From Roseiarcus sp963764955 (GTDB lineage: Bacteria; Pseudomonadota; Alphaproteobacteria; Rhizobiales; Beijerinckiaceae), in assembly GCA_963764955.1 (NCBI GenBank), contig CAVXVE010000015.1, forward strand, positions 124,001-188,000: a stretch of DNA of 64,000 nucleotides. Reading direction: 5' to 3'. Made by a program: the position numbers and the translations under genes. Below are positions 18,429-28,724 of the stretch, piece after piece (the first letter of the stretch is position 1; each line of letters opens with the position of its first letter). The notes below the pieces were generated by a model. The model was not told the DNA's origin. It saw nothing but the letters and a program-made list of their open reading frames with translations, and made no database searches.

Positions 18429-18961
18429 TTTTTACTCCTATTCCGGCAGGCGCTTGTCCTACCGCGCTGCAACATAATCCTGGCCATCGGTTCGCGGTAG
18501 ACCCGGCGGTGGAAAGACAGGTATGCTAAAAATGCATCTCTTAGTTCCGTCGATGACCTCATGGTTCCGCTGAGTCGCTTGTATCGCTCCAGGACAAGGG
18601 TCGTCAGTCCCGAAAGAGAAAGAGTTATCTCAACACCGGGCCTCAGGAAGTTATTAATGAGCGTTTATATATGTGATCATATCATGGCTTGATAATGGTG
18701 CGGCGCCGTAAAAACACCCGTGCGGGTAGAGCGCTCCGGGTCCGGAGAGAACGGATCGGGTTCGGGCTTTAGTGGCGGATCAGCCATCGTGGCGGCTTAT
18801 TTCTTTTCTCTGATTTCTGTTTTTGTGAACCCCTCAGCGAACCGAGCGGCCGCCAATGGCTCAAGGGAGCTCTTACAGTCGAACTGCGCTTGATTTCGGT
18901 CCCGCAAGCAGGGAAACAATCAACTCCGCGGGCTTTTCTCCGCGCGAAGAGGGAGCGTCAA
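18429..18961. other. Non-coding region between the DUF1127 gene and the Gly-rich protein gene
   Basis: This 533-base stretch is the longest apparent gene-free gap in the window and carries the divergent promoters of its flanking genes. The centre (about 18650-18710) is clearly AT-rich and holds partly palindromic sequence around TGATCATATCA. No protein-like frame, tRNA or repeat was recognised. A small RNA cannot be excluded. Confidence 0.45.
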
Positions 18962-19370
18962 ATGGAGAACCTAATAGCCCGCGTTGCGACCGCCGCGGAC
19001 ATCAGCCCGGACGTCGCGCGCAAGGCGGTCGCGCTGATCGGTGATTTCATCCAGCGCGAGGCGCCCGAGGAAGCCGTCCAGGAGTTGTTTGAAAAAGCGC
19101 CGGCTTTTCCCTCCATCATTGCTTCGAGCACGCATACTGGAGGCGAAGGCATGGGCGGCGGCATGAAGGGCCTCATGGGGGTGGCCGCTGGGGCGATGGG
19201 CGGGGGCGGCCTTATGGCGCTCGGCTCGGAATTGTTAAGCTCTGGGCCTCGACATGGAGCAGATCCAGACGCTGGGAAAGGAAGTCTTCGCCTATGCGCG
19301 CGAGGTCGCGGGCGATCAGGTCGTCGGTGAAATCTCCGCCTCGATTCCGGGGCTTTCCCAGTTCATCTAG
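18962..19370 (+). CDS. Small conserved hypothetical protein with Gly/Met-rich centre, frameshifted
   Basis: The first part reads MENLIARVATAADISPDVAR with a helical VALIGDFIQREAPEEAVQEL, then a Gly/Met-rich hinge (GGEGMGGGMKGLMGVAAGAMGGGG). The frame breaks in the GGG at 19244-19246. With one G removed it continues LDMEQIQTLGKEVFAYAREV and ends IPGLSQFI at 19370, about 135 residues. The helical N-terminal and C-terminal halves around a flexible glycine linker resemble small DUF2267-like alphaproteobacterial proteins, but I do not assign a function. It is 11 bases ahead of the methylmalonyl-CoA mutase small subunit. Confidence 0.65.
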
Positions 19371-19381
19371 CGGGGTCGGCG

Positions 19382-21242
19382 TTGGGCGCGGTCGCGAGCC
19401 TTTTTCCCACCTATTCACAAGCCGACTGGCGTAAAGCCGCCGAAGCTGCGCTCAAAGGCGCGAGCCTCGAAACGCTTGCATCCGAAACCGCGGACGGCAT
19501 TCGGATCGAACCCGTCCATCCGCCGGCGAAAGGCCCAAGGGCGATCCGGCCCGGGGGGCCCTGGCGCGTCATCGCGCGCTTCGATCATCCCAACGCTGAG
19601 GAGGCCGGCGCCCAGGCGCTCGACGACCTCGCCAATGGGGCGGACGGTCTGCAGATCGTATTTTCCGGCGCGATCGGCGCCTATGGATTTGGCCTCAGAC
19701 GGTCGGATTCGGCCTCGCTTCACAAGGCCTTCGATGGCGTGCGCTTCGATACAGGCGCGAGTTTCGAACTCGATCTTGGGCCGGATGGCCCTGACCACGC
19801 GCTTCGTCTTGGCGCTCTCATCGAACGCTCGGGCGCCAAGCCTGAGGACTGCGCGGTCGCGTTCGGCCTCGATCCTTTCGCGGCCGTGGCGCGCGGACCG
19901 TTCCCGGCGGATTGGAGCGCTCAAGCGACGCGCCATGTCGAAACCGCGCTTGAAATCCGGGGCAGGGGCTTCCGCGGGCCGCTCCTGGTCGCTGACGCGC
20001 GCGCCGTCCATGCGGCCGGCGGGAGCCCGGCGCAAGAACTCGCCTTCGCGCTTGCGGCGGCTGTCAGCGTGTTGCGATTGCTCGAGGCGGCCGGGACGAC
20101 GCCTGCCGAAGCGCGCGAGATGATCGCGTTCCGGCTCGCGGCCGACGCGGACGAGTTGGCGACGCTGTCGAAATTCCGCGCCTTGCGGATTCTCTGGTCG
20201 CGCGTCGAGGAGGCGTGCGGGCTCGAGCCTCGCGCCGCGCATGTGCAGGCGGAGAGCGCCTGGCGCATGATGACGGCGCGCGATCCTTATGTGAATGTGA
20301 TGCGCGGCGCCGCGGCCGCCTTCTCCGCCGGCCTCGGCGGGGCGGACAGCGTCAGCGTGCTGCCGCACACTCTGGCCGCCGGCCTTCCTGACAGCCTGGC
20401 GCGCCGCATCGCGCGCAACGCTCAGCTTATCCTCCTGCGGGAATCGAATCTTGGATTTGTCGCCGACCCAGCCGCCGGCGCGGGCGCGTTCGAGGCGCTG
20501 ACCCAGGCGCTTTGCGACAAGGCATGGGGCCTGTTTCAGGAGATCGAAGGCCGAGGCGGCCTGACCGTCGACGCTGGCGAACGGCGACTTTCAACGAAAG
20601 GTCGCCCACAGCGCGGCGGCGCTGGTCCACGATGTCGCCCGACTGAAGACGCTGATCACCGGCGTCAGCGCGCACGCCGATCTTGCCGAGCGGCCGGTCG
20701 AGGTCGCCATTGGCGCGCCGGAGCGCGAGGCGCTCGTTTCTGCGGAGGGCGGGCTCGCGCCAATTCGGCTCGCCGAGCCGTTCGAGCGTTTGCGCGATCT
20801 TTCCGACGCCTTCTTTCAGCGGAGCGGCGCGCGGCCGAAAGTCTATCTCGCCGCGCTGGGGCCGGAATCCAGGCATCGACGGCGCGTTGAGTTCGCGCGC
20901 GAATGGCTCGCGGCAGGCGGTTTTGAAGCCGTCTATGATGGCGAAGCGGCGACAGCCGAAGAGGCGGTCAAGCGCCTGAGAGCGGCCGGCGCGGCGCTCG
21001 TCTGCCTGTGCGGGACCGACGACGCGTACGCGCGACAGGCCGAAGCCTTTGCGAGAGCGCTCAAGGCTTCCGGCGCGAAGGGCGTCGCGCTTGCGGGCCG
21101 GCCGGGCGAATTCGAGCCGGCATGGCGCGCCGCGGGCGTCGACGATTTCATTTTCGTCGGGCAGGATGCGATAGCCGCGCTGCGCGGCCTCTATCGCCGC
21201 ATCGACGCTGATATGAAGGCCTCGGAGGTTATGACCTCGTGA
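19382..21242 (+). CDS. mutA: Methylmalonyl-CoA mutase small (beta) subunit, frameshifted
   Basis: Non-catalytic partner of the adenosylcobalamin-dependent mutase that interconverts methylmalonyl-CoA and succinyl-CoA. Residues 1 to about 390 form the barrel-like domain (DPYVNVMRGAAAAFSAGLGGADSV and ARNAQLILLRESNLGFVADPA). The reading frame shifts at about 20563-20572, and one extra base accounts for it. The rest then reads through a B12-binding-like fold (YLAALGPESRHRRRVEFARE) lacking the DxHxxG cobalt ligand, as normal for this subunit. Corrected length is about 619 residues. The start is uncertain; I use the TTG at 19382. Its stop overlaps the start of mutB. Confidence 0.88.
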
Positions 21243-23398
21243 GTAAAATCCCCGATTTCTCGAAGGTCCCAGTTCGCGGCTCCGTCCGAATCCGATCGAT
21301 AAGGAAGCCTTGCGAACCTGGGCGACGCCGGAGGGCGTCGAAGTCAAGTCGTTCTACGGACCGGACGATCGCAACGGCATTGAGCTTTCGAGCGAGTGGC
21401 CCGGGCTGCCGCCCTATCTGCGCGGCCCCTATCCGACGATGTACGTCACGCAACCCTGGACTTTGCGCCAGTACGCCGGCTTCTCGACCGCCGAGGAATC
21501 GAACGCTTTCTATCGCGCCAATCTCGCCGCGGGTCAGAAAGGCCTCTCCGTCGCCTTCGATCTGGCGACGCATCGCGGCTACGACTCGGACCATCCGCGC
21601 GTGGCGGGCGACGTCGGCATGGCGGGCGTCGCGATCAACTCGATTTATGACATGCGCGCGCTCTTTGCCGGCATCCCGCTCGATTCGATGAGCGTATCGA
21701 TGACGATGAATGGCGCCGTGCTGCCGGTGATGGCGTTGTTCATTGTCGCCGCCGAGGAACAGGGCGTGCCGATGGCGGCGCTTTCGGGGACCATTCAGAA
21801 CGACATTCTCAAGGAGTTCATGGTCCGCAACACCTATATCTATCCGCCCGCCGCCTCGATGCGGATCGTCGCCGATATCTTCGCCTTCACCGCGGCCAAT
21901 ATGCCGAAATTCAACTCGATCTCGATCTCCGGCTATCACATGCAGGAGGCGGGCGCGACGCAGGATCTCGAGCTCGCCTACACGCTCGCTGACGGCGTCG
22001 AATATCTGCGCGCCGGCGTCGCCGCGGGGTTGAGCATCGACGCCTTTGCTCCGCGGCTGTCGTTCTTCTGGGCGGTGGGCATGAATTTTTTCATGGAAGT
22101 CGCCAAGCTGCGCGCCGCGCGCAAGCTTTGGGCCGGCATCGTCAAGGGCTTCGGGCCAAAGTCGGACAAGTCGCTCGCTCTGCGGGCGCATTGTCAGACG
22201 TCCGGCTGGTCTCTGACCGCGCAGGACCCTTTCAACAATATCGTGCGCACGCAGATCGAGGCGATGGCCGCCACGCAGGGGCATACGCAGTCGCTGCACA
22301 CCAACGCGCTCGATGAAGCTCTGGCGCTGCCGACGCCCTTCTCGGCCCGCATCGCGCGCAATACCCAGCTTTTCCTGATCGAGGAGACCGGAACGACGAA
22401 GGTCATCGACGCATGGGGCGGCTCTTATTATGTCGAGCGCCTCACCGCCGAGCTCGCCGCGCGCGCCCAAGGCCATATCGACGAGGTCGAGCGCCTCGGC
22501 GGGATGGCGAAGGCGATCGAGAGCGGCGTCCCCAAGCGCCGCATTGAAGAGGCGGCGGCGCGAACGCAGGCGCGCATCGACGCCAGGCGCCAGACCGTGG
22601 TCGGCGTCAACATGTTCACGCCGACGGTGGAGCGAGACCTGAACGTGCTGAAGGTCGACGCCGCCGAGGTGCGCACGCGGCAAATCGAAAAGCTTCGAGC
22701 GTCTGCGCGCCGAACGAGACGAACAGGCGACGCAGGCTGCGCTGGCGGCGCTGACGGAAGGCGCGCGGGCCAAGGCCAATCTCTTGCAGCTCTCCGTCGA
22801 AGCGGCGCGAGCGAAGGCCACAGTCGGCGAGATCTCCTTCGCCATGGAGAAGGCGTTTGGCCGTCACGTTGCGGAAGCGCGCGCGATTTCCGGCGTCTAT
22901 CTGTCGGAGGCAGGGCCAGGGGATGAGGCCAACGACCGCGTGATCGCCATGACGCGCGCCTTCGCCGAGAACGAGGGCCGTCGCCCGCGGATTCTGGTCG
23001 CCAAGATGGGTCAGGATGGGCACGATCGCGGGCAGAAGATCATCGCCTCGGCCTTCGCGGATCTCGGGTTCGACGTCGAGATCGGTCCTTTGTTCGCGAC
23101 GCCAGAGGAAGTGGCGGCGCTTGCCGCGAAAGGACGGGTCCATATCGTTGGCGTGTCGTCGCTGGCCGCCGGGCACCTCGCGCTCGTGCCGGCCTTGAAG
23201 ACCGCGCTCGGCAAGCTCGGGCTCAGCGATGCGCTGGTCGCCGTCGGCGGCGTCATCCCCGCCCAGGACTTCGCCGCTCTTCGCGAGGCGGGGGCGGACG
23301 CGATATTCCCGCCCGGCACGGTCATCGCCGAGGCCGCGCAGGATCTGATCGAGCGGCTCAATGAACGGCTTGGCTACAGCCAGCGCATTCCTGCGTGA
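21239..23398 (+). CDS. mutB: Methylmalonyl-CoA mutase large (alpha) subunit, two frameshifts
   Basis: Catalytic B12-dependent mutase of propionyl-CoA metabolism (methylmalonyl-CoA to succinyl-CoA). The GTG start overlaps the mutA stop. After MSKIPDFSKVP the frame is lost near 21285-21292 (one base missing, or two extra) and resumes with DKEALRTWATPEGVEVKSFY. The substrate barrel is complete (SVSMTMNGAVLP, TQSLHTNALDEAL). A second shift at about 22695 (one extra base) is followed by the B12 domain with the cobalt-ligand motif DGHDRG. The two shifts cancel, and the span equals 719 residues, the family's normal length. Confidence 0.92.
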
Positions 23399-23613
23399 GG
23401 CTGTCGCGGCCCATTGATCAGCGCCGTCTCGCCGCTTGAAGCACGGGTCCGATCCCAAATTGGCGCGCGTGATGAGCGCCCCCCACCCGTCATTCTCGGG
23501 CGCCGTTACGTCGCTCTGCGCCAAATCGGGACGCTCGCCCGATGACGTCAATGGCGCCGCGTTTGCGACTGCCCGCTCCAATTGTCGGCGACGAAAGGGC
23601 TGCGGGCGCTCCG

Positions 23614-23826
23614 ATGGACCCCTTTATTGATGAAGTCGTGCGGCGGTCGATCCGCCACGCGCGGCGAATGTTGAGGCAGGGCGCTTACGATTGGCCAGTC
23701 GCACGCAGAGCCTTGCGGAAGATTCTCGCGGATCTCGAGGCAAATGCGCCGGACCACCCAAGCCTGCCGCAACTTCGCGCCTTTATCGCTTCAAACGATC
23801 GCAAATGGCTGCGAAAGAATCGATAG
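23614..23826 (+). CDS. Small hypothetical protein
   Basis: A 70-residue basic helical product, MDPFIDEVVRRSIRHARRML to DRKWLRKNR. The open frame extends upstream to 23542, but this ATG starts the more protein-like part. I recognise no family, and the ribosome site is poor. It occupies the gap between mutB and the aldo/keto reductase on the same strand. It may be a real small protein or chance. Confidence 0.35.
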   Translation: MDPFIDEVVRRSIRHARRMLRQGAYDWPVARRALRKILADLEANAPDHPSLPQLRAFIASNDRKWLRKNR

Positions 23827-24070
23827 AGTGGCCAAAAGCTTTTCATCAACATCTTGGAGACGTGGTGGGTTGCGCATCGCTGGACTTGTCCCGTGCAATG
23901 CTGACGTTTATGGATTCATTTGGCAAACAGCGTCGTCGCAATGCCCCCCATTCCTCTCGCTGGCGTGGCGTTGATCGTGTGGGGGATCATTTGAGCGCGA
24001 GCCGCCAGAGTCGGGCGCCGCGCGCCCAGAGCGACGCGATGTGTTCTCGCGCCTATCAGGGAGGGGAAAA

Positions 24071-25127
24071 TTGAGGGCGGCGGCCGCGACTGCGCGGAGC
24101 GCGCGAATACGCAAATTCGTTACGCGCCGCGGCGCGGAGCTGCAATTCACCGAACTCGGTTTTGGCGGAGCGCCGCTGGGCAACCTCTATCGACCGATGG
24201 CGGAGAGGGAAGCGCGCGTGATGCTGGAGGCCGTCTGGGCGACGGGCTGCCGATATTTCGACACCGCGCCGCTCTATGGGCTCGGACTTTCCGAGACCCG
24301 ACTGAACGGGTTCCTGCGTCCGAAGGCGCGCGGCTCCTATCTGATTTCCACCAAGGTCGGCCGACTGCTCGATCTCTGCGACTGCGCAAAAGCGTTCGGG
24401 ACAAGGTGTTTTCTTTGAGACGCCCTCGCGACGTGAGCGCTTCGACTATTCCTACGACGGCGTCATGCGCTCGCTCGAATTCTCGCTCGAACGTCTCGGT
24501 CTCGATCAAGTCGATCTCGTCTACTGCCACGACGTCGACGTCACCACGCACGGGAGCCGGGAAGCCGCGGATGCGCGCATCAAGGAATTCATGACTGGCG
24601 GCTATCGCGCCTTGGATGAATTGCGCGCCTGCGGTGCGATCAAGGCGATCGGAGCCGGGCTTAATGAATGGGAAATCGCCGAGAGACTGGCGCGCGTCGG
24701 CGACTTCGACGTTTTCCTGCTGGCGGGCCGCTATACGCTTCTCGAACAGGAGGCGTTGACGAGCTTCTTGCCGCTCTGTGTCGAAAAGAACGTCGCCGTC
24801 GTGATCGGCGGTCCCTTCAACTCCGGCATACTCGCGACCGGGGTCAAGGCCGACGCTCACTATAATTATCGGCCCGCGCCGGACGAGGTGAAGGATCGGG
24901 TGCGCCGAATCCAGCAGGTCTGCAAGAGCTTCAAGGTCGCGCTGCCGGAAGCCGCGCTGCGTTTTCCGCTTGGCCATCCGGCCGTCGTCAGCGTCATACC
25001 CGGCGCGCAGCGCGCGAGCGAAGTCAGACGGAACGCTGCGATGATGGGCGCAAAGGCGCCGGCTGCGCTCTGGCGTGCGCTGAAAGCCGAGAAGCTCCTG
25101 CGCGAGGACGCGCCGACACCGCGTTGA
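24071..25127 (+). CDS. Aldo/keto reductase (aldose dehydrogenase-like), frameshifted
   Basis: NAD(P)-dependent oxidoreductase of the aldo/keto reductase superfamily, closest in pattern to D-threo-aldose/L-fucose dehydrogenases. The N terminus gives LGFGGAPLGNLYRPM, then RYFDTAPLYGLGLSETRLN with the catalytic Asp and Tyr. An extra A in the AAAA run at 24388-24391 breaks the frame. Removing it continues KRSGQGVFFETPSRRERFDYSYDGVMRSLEFSLERLGLDQVDLVYCHD and on to 25127, about 351 residues. A GGGAGGGG ribosome site precedes the TTG at 24071; a GTG at 24041 is the alternative. It converges on the formate-THF ligase gene. Confidence 0.82.
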
Positions 25128-25149
25128 GCAGCCAATCTCCGGCCGGCGG

Positions 25150-26817
25150 TCAGGAGAGGCCGTCGATCTCGCCGTCGACCACGTGAATCCTCTCGGCGGC
25201 GGGCGTGCGCGGCAATCCCGGCATCGTCTGGATGTCCCCCATCAGCACGACGACGAAGCCTGCGCCCGCGCGGAGACGAACGTCACGGATCCTTGGAACG
25301 TGCCCGCTCGGCGCGCCGAGGAGCGAAGGATCGTCCGAGAACGAATATTGGGTCTTCGCGACGCAGACCGGCAGGCGGCCCCAGCCGGCGGCTTCCAGCT
25401 CGTTGAACTTTGCCCGCACGGACGCCTCGGCGGCGATGTCCGCGGCGCCGTAGATTTCCTGCGCGATTGTCCGCGTCTTGTCCCATAAACTCATGTCATC
25501 GGGGTAGAGCGGCCGGAACTTCGCCTCGCCGGCGTCCGCCAGAGCCGCGACGACGTGAGCGAGACCTTCCGCGCCCGCGCCGCCGCGAGCCCAATGATCG
25601 CACACGATCGTCTTGACTGCGAACTCTGTGGCCACAGCGTTTTCGACGAATGCGAGTTCGGCCGCGGTGTCGGTATCAAACCGGTTTATGGCGACTGTGA
25701 CCGGCAGGCCGAACTTGCGCAGATTGGCGACGTGGCGCGCGAGATTCGCAAGGCCGGCTTCAAGCGCCGGAAGGTTCTCCGCCGCGAGCGCGTCCTTGGC
25801 GACGCCGCCATGCATCTTGAGCGCGCGCACCGTGGCGACGAGCACCGCCGCCGACGGCTTAAGCCCCGCCTTGCGGCACTTGATGTCGAAGAATTTCTCT
25901 GCCCCGAGATCGGCGCCGAAGCCCGCCTCGGTGACGACGTAGTCGGCGAGTTTGAGCCCCGCTCGCGTTGCGATGATCGAGTTGCAGCCGTGCGCGATAT
26001 TGGCGAACGGGCCCCCGTGCACGAGCGCGGGCGAACCTTCCAGCGTCTGCACGAGATTGGGCTTGAGCGCCTCCTTGAGGAGCGCAGTCATCGCCCCGGC
26101 CGCATTGAGGTCGGACGCGGTGATCGACCGCCTGTCTCTGGCGTGAGCCACCAGCATGCGGCCGAGCTGCTGCTCGAGCTCCTCGAGGTTCGAAGCGAGG
26201 CAGAAGGCGGCCATCACCTCCGAGGCGACGGTGATGTCGAAACCGTCCTCGCGGGGAAAGCCGTTGCCTGGTCCGAGGCCGACGACGATCTCGCGAAGCG
26301 CGCGGTCGTTCATGTCGAGCACGCGCCGCCAGGCGACGCGCCGCTGATCGAGGCGAAGCGCGTTGCCCCAATACATGTGATTGTCGACCATCGCAGCGAG
26401 CAGATTGTGCGCCGACGTTATGGCGTGAAAGTCGCCGGTGAAGTGGAGGTTGATCTCCTCCATCGGCGCGACCTGGGCGCGGCCGCCGCCGGTCGCACCC
26501 CCCTTGACCCCGAAACAGGGCCCGAGCGACGGCTCGCGCAGGCAGACGATCGTCTTCCTGCCGATGCGGTTCAGCGCGTCGCCGAGGCCGATGGTGGTCG
26601 TCGTCTTGCCCTCGCCGGCGGGAGTCGGGCTGATTGCGCTGACAAGGATGAGCTTGCCGTCCGGGCGGTCCTTAAGGCTGCGGAGAAAATCGTACTCGAG
26701 CTTGGCGATGAAGCGGCCGAACGGGCGTAGCGCGGATTCGGGCGCGCCGATCTTCGCGGCGATCTCCGCGATCGGCTTCAGGCGCGTCGCGCGCGCGATT
26801 TCGATGTCAGACGGCAT
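25150..26817 (-). CDS. fhs: Formate-tetrahydrofolate ligase
   Basis: ATP-dependent enzyme that joins formate to tetrahydrofolate, giving 10-formyl-THF. It feeds or drains the one-carbon pool and in methylotrophs links formate to biosynthesis. The 555-residue product starts MPSDIEIARATRLKPI with a GGGGGAA ribosome site about 10 bases upstream. It has the ATP-binding motif PTPAGEGKTTT near residues 64-74 and the family segments GVKGGATGGG, LNFTGD-like INLHFTGDFHAI and EAGFGADLGAEKF. Length is typical. It is monocistronic here, convergent with the aldo/keto reductase and divergent from the methyltransferase gene. Confidence 0.96.
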   Translation of the reverse strand: MPSDIEIARATRLKPIAEIAAKIGAPESALRPFGRFIAKLEYDFLRSLKDRPDGKLILVSAISPTPAGEGKTTTTIGLGDALNRIGRKTIVCLREPSLGPCFGVKGGATGGGRAQVAPMEEINLHFTGDFHAITSAHNLLAAMVDNHMYWGNALRLDQRRVAWRRVLDMNDRALREIVVGLGPGNGFPREDGFDITVASEVMAAFCLASNLEELEQQLGRMLVAHARDRRSITASDLNAAGAMTALLKEALKPNLVQTLEGSPALVHGGPFANIAHGCNSIIATRAGLKLADYVVTEAGFGADLGAEKFFDIKCRKAGLKPSAAVLVATVRALKMHGGVAKDALAAENLPALEAGLANLARHVANLRKFGLPVTVAINRFDTDTAAELAFVENAVATEFAVKTIVCDHWARGGAGAEGLAHVVAALADAGEAKFRPLYPDDMSLWDKTRTIAQEIYGAADIAAEASVRAKFNELEAAGWGRLPVCVAKTQYSFSDDPSLLGAPSGHVPRIRDVRLRAGAGFVVVLMGDIQTMPGLPRTPAAERIHVVDGEIDGLS

Positions 26818-26991
26818 GGTGTCGATGCTTCCCCCTGGACCAGCCGCTGAGCGGCCGCGAACGCGAACCAACGAATCGTCCGCCACGCTTCCTTTTGCAA
26901 GTGCGAACGTAGGCGCGAAGATCGAGAGCTTTTATATAGGTGCGCGGGATGTGTCGGCGCCCCTGACGCGCCGCGCGCGAAGGAAAGACCC

Positions 26992-27648
26992 ATGCCAAAG
27001 CCGTGGCTTGCCCTGTTCACAGCGCTGAGCGTGGCCGCCTATCTGGGACTGGCGATCGTCGGCGCAGGCGGCGCGGCGCGATTCTTTTCGTTTCCGCCAC
27101 TCATCGCGGTGACCGTCGTCACGATCGCGCTCGCGATTGCGGGGCTGTTCACCGAGGGCCATATCGGCTCGGGCGTCAGGGAGGATCGCTCCAATCGCTG
27201 GGTGATCGCCGCTCTTGGTCTGCTCGGCGTCCTCGACGCCTATCTGCCCGCCTATACGGACCGGATCGATTTCCTCACCTTCGGCGGGGACGCGGTGCGC
27301 TGGCTCGGCGCTCTCCTTTATACGGCCGGCGGCGTTCTTCGGCTGGCGCCAGTCTTCGTGCTCGGCCGGCGCTTCAGCGGCCTGGTTGCGATCCAGCCCG
27401 GACACCGGCTGGTCACGAGCGGGCTTTACGAAATCATTCGCCACCCGAGCTATCTCGGTCTGTTTGTCCTCACGTTCGGCTGGGGGCTGGCGTTCCGCTC
27501 CGGGGTCGGTGTCATCATCGCTGTTCTGATGCTTTTCGTCCTGCTCGCTCGCATCCGGGCTGAGGAGCGGCTGCTCCGCGAGACCTTCGGGGCCGAATAC
27601 GACGCCTATCGGGCCTGGACTTGGCGGCTTTTGCCCTACGTCTACTGA
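26992..27648 (+). CDS. Integral-membrane methyltransferase (isoprenylcysteine carboxylmethyltransferase/PEMT-like)
   Basis: A 218-residue multi-span membrane protein of the ICMT/phospholipid methyltransferase superfamily. The C-terminal half has the hallmark pattern GLYEIIRHPSYLGLFVLTFGWGL followed by a second hydrophobic pair and RAEERLLRETFGAEYDAY, which together bind S-adenosylmethionine. Five hydrophobic segments are visible. The substrate in bacteria without prenylated proteins is unknown; membrane lipids or quinone-like compounds are possible. It starts ATG at 26992, is divergent from fhs, and lies 83 bases ahead of the IMPase gene. Confidence 0.8.
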   Translation: MPKPWLALFTALSVAAYLGLAIVGAGGAARFFSFPPLIAVTVVTIALAIAGLFTEGHIGSGVREDRSNRWVIAALGLLGVLDAYLPAYTDRIDFLTFGGDAVRWLGALLYTAGGVLRLAPVFVLGRRFSGLVAIQPGHRLVTSGLYEIIRHPSYLGLFVLTFGWGLAFRSGVGVIIAVLMLFVLLARIRAEERLLRETFGAEYDAYRAWTWRLLPYVY

Positions 27649-27731
27649 TCGGGCCGCGACGCGCATTTGCCTCGCCGCCGGGCCTCCCATAAACCTCCGT
27701 CCGCCGCTCCCGCCCCCTGGACAAGCCTCCG

Positions 27732-28526
27732 ATGATCCGCTCCGCCCTGATGACCGTGATGACCGGCGCCGCGATCAAGGCGGGGCGCGGACTCAAACGC
27801 GATTTCGGCGAGGTCGGCCAACTGCAGGTTTCGATGAAGGGCCCAGGCGACTTCGTCAGTCTTGCAGACAAACGGGCGGAGAAGACCCTCTACGAAGATC
27901 TCGCCAAAGCGCGTCCGGGCTACGGCTTCGTCCTGGAGGAGAGCGGCCGGGTCGAAGGGACTGACAAAAGCCACACCTGGCATATCGATCCGCTCGACGC
28001 GACGACCAACTTCCTACACGCGATTCCGATGTTCGCGATCTCGATCGCGCTCGAGCGCGAGGGGCAGATCGTCGCCGGCGTCGTCTACAATCCAGCCAAC
28101 GACGAGATGTATGTGACCGAGAAGGGGCAGGGATCGTTCGGCGGCAATCGGCGCCTCAGAGTCGCCGGGCGTAGCGACCTGTCGCAGGCTATCTTCGGCT
28201 GCGGCGTTCCCCACCTCGGCAAGGCGGCGCAGCACCCCCGGTTCATGGCGGAGCTTAAGGCCGTCATGACCCGGGTCGTCAATGTGCGGCGGATCGGCTG
28301 CGCCGCGCTCGATCTCGCCTATGTCGCCGCCGGCCGGTTCGACGCCTTCTGGGAGCGGGGGCTCAATTCCTGGGATATCGCCGCCGGTTCGCTTCTGATT
28401 CGCGAAGCCGGCGGCTTCGTGACCGGCGCCGACGGCGAGGCGGACTTCCTCAAGACCGGCTCGATCTGCTGCGGCAACGAGGTCATGCATCGCGAGCTGC
28501 TGGCGCTCCTGCGCGCGGTTGCTTAG
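27732..28526 (+). CDS. Inositol monophosphatase family protein (SuhB-like)
   Basis: Mg2+-dependent phosphatase acting on inositol-1-phosphate or related sugar phosphates; E. coli SuhB also joins rRNA antitermination complexes. The 264-residue protein shows the ordered metal-site motifs: GDFVSLADKRAE, EESG, IDPLDATTNFLH (Ala where the common form has Gly) and WDIAAGSLLIREAGG. These are near-complete, so activity is expected. It starts ATG at 27732 and converges on the second Liv operon. Confidence 0.92.
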   Translation: MIRSALMTVMTGAAIKAGRGLKRDFGEVGQLQVSMKGPGDFVSLADKRAEKTLYEDLAKARPGYGFVLEESGRVEGTDKSHTWHIDPLDATTNFLHAIPMFAISIALEREGQIVAGVVYNPANDEMYVTEKGQGSFGGNRRLRVAGRSDLSQAIFGCGVPHLGKAAQHPRFMAELKAVMTRVVNVRRIGCAALDLAYVAAGRFDAFWERGLNSWDIAAGSLLIREAGGFVTGADGEADFLKTGSICCGNEVMHRELLALLRAVA

Positions 28527-28594
28527 CCCCGGCTCGGGTTCGGCCGCCGGCGCTGCGATCCAAGGCCCGGAAGGAGGCGCTGTGAGAATATTAT

Positions 28595-28611
28595 ACACTA
28601 TGATATAGTGT
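28595..28611. repeat. Palindrome in convergent intergenic region
   Basis: A perfect inverted repeat with 7-base arms (ACACTAT / ATAGTGT) around a GAT spacer, inside a strikingly AT-rich island (about 28587-28615). It is 69 bases past the IMPase stop and downstream of livM, so it is not at an obvious promoter. It could be an operator, a bidirectional transcription barrier or a relic. Confidence 0.5.
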
Positions 28612-28695
28612 TTTAGCCAAGGCGATAAGCGGCCGAAAATTCAGCGTGCCGGTAAACCGGGTCGTAAGCCTTTGAGAACATGAGAGGGCGCCGGT

Positions 28696-28723
28696 AAAAA
28701 TGCCGGTAGAGGCCTCTCGCGGC
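28696..28723 (-). terminator. Rho-independent terminator of the livHMGF operon
   Basis: Immediately after the livM stop, the minus strand carries a GC-rich imperfect hairpin (GCCGCGAGAGG pairing with CCTCTACCGGC, 9 of 11 positions) followed by five T residues (A run at 28696-28700 on the plus strand). Position and structure fit an intrinsic terminator for the whole operon. Confidence 0.55.
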
Positions 28724-28724
28724 G

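Noticed and set aside
21229..22845. 538-codon frame antisense to mutB
   Set aside because: The forward strand encodes the conserved mutase barrel; the reverse frame has no recognisable features.
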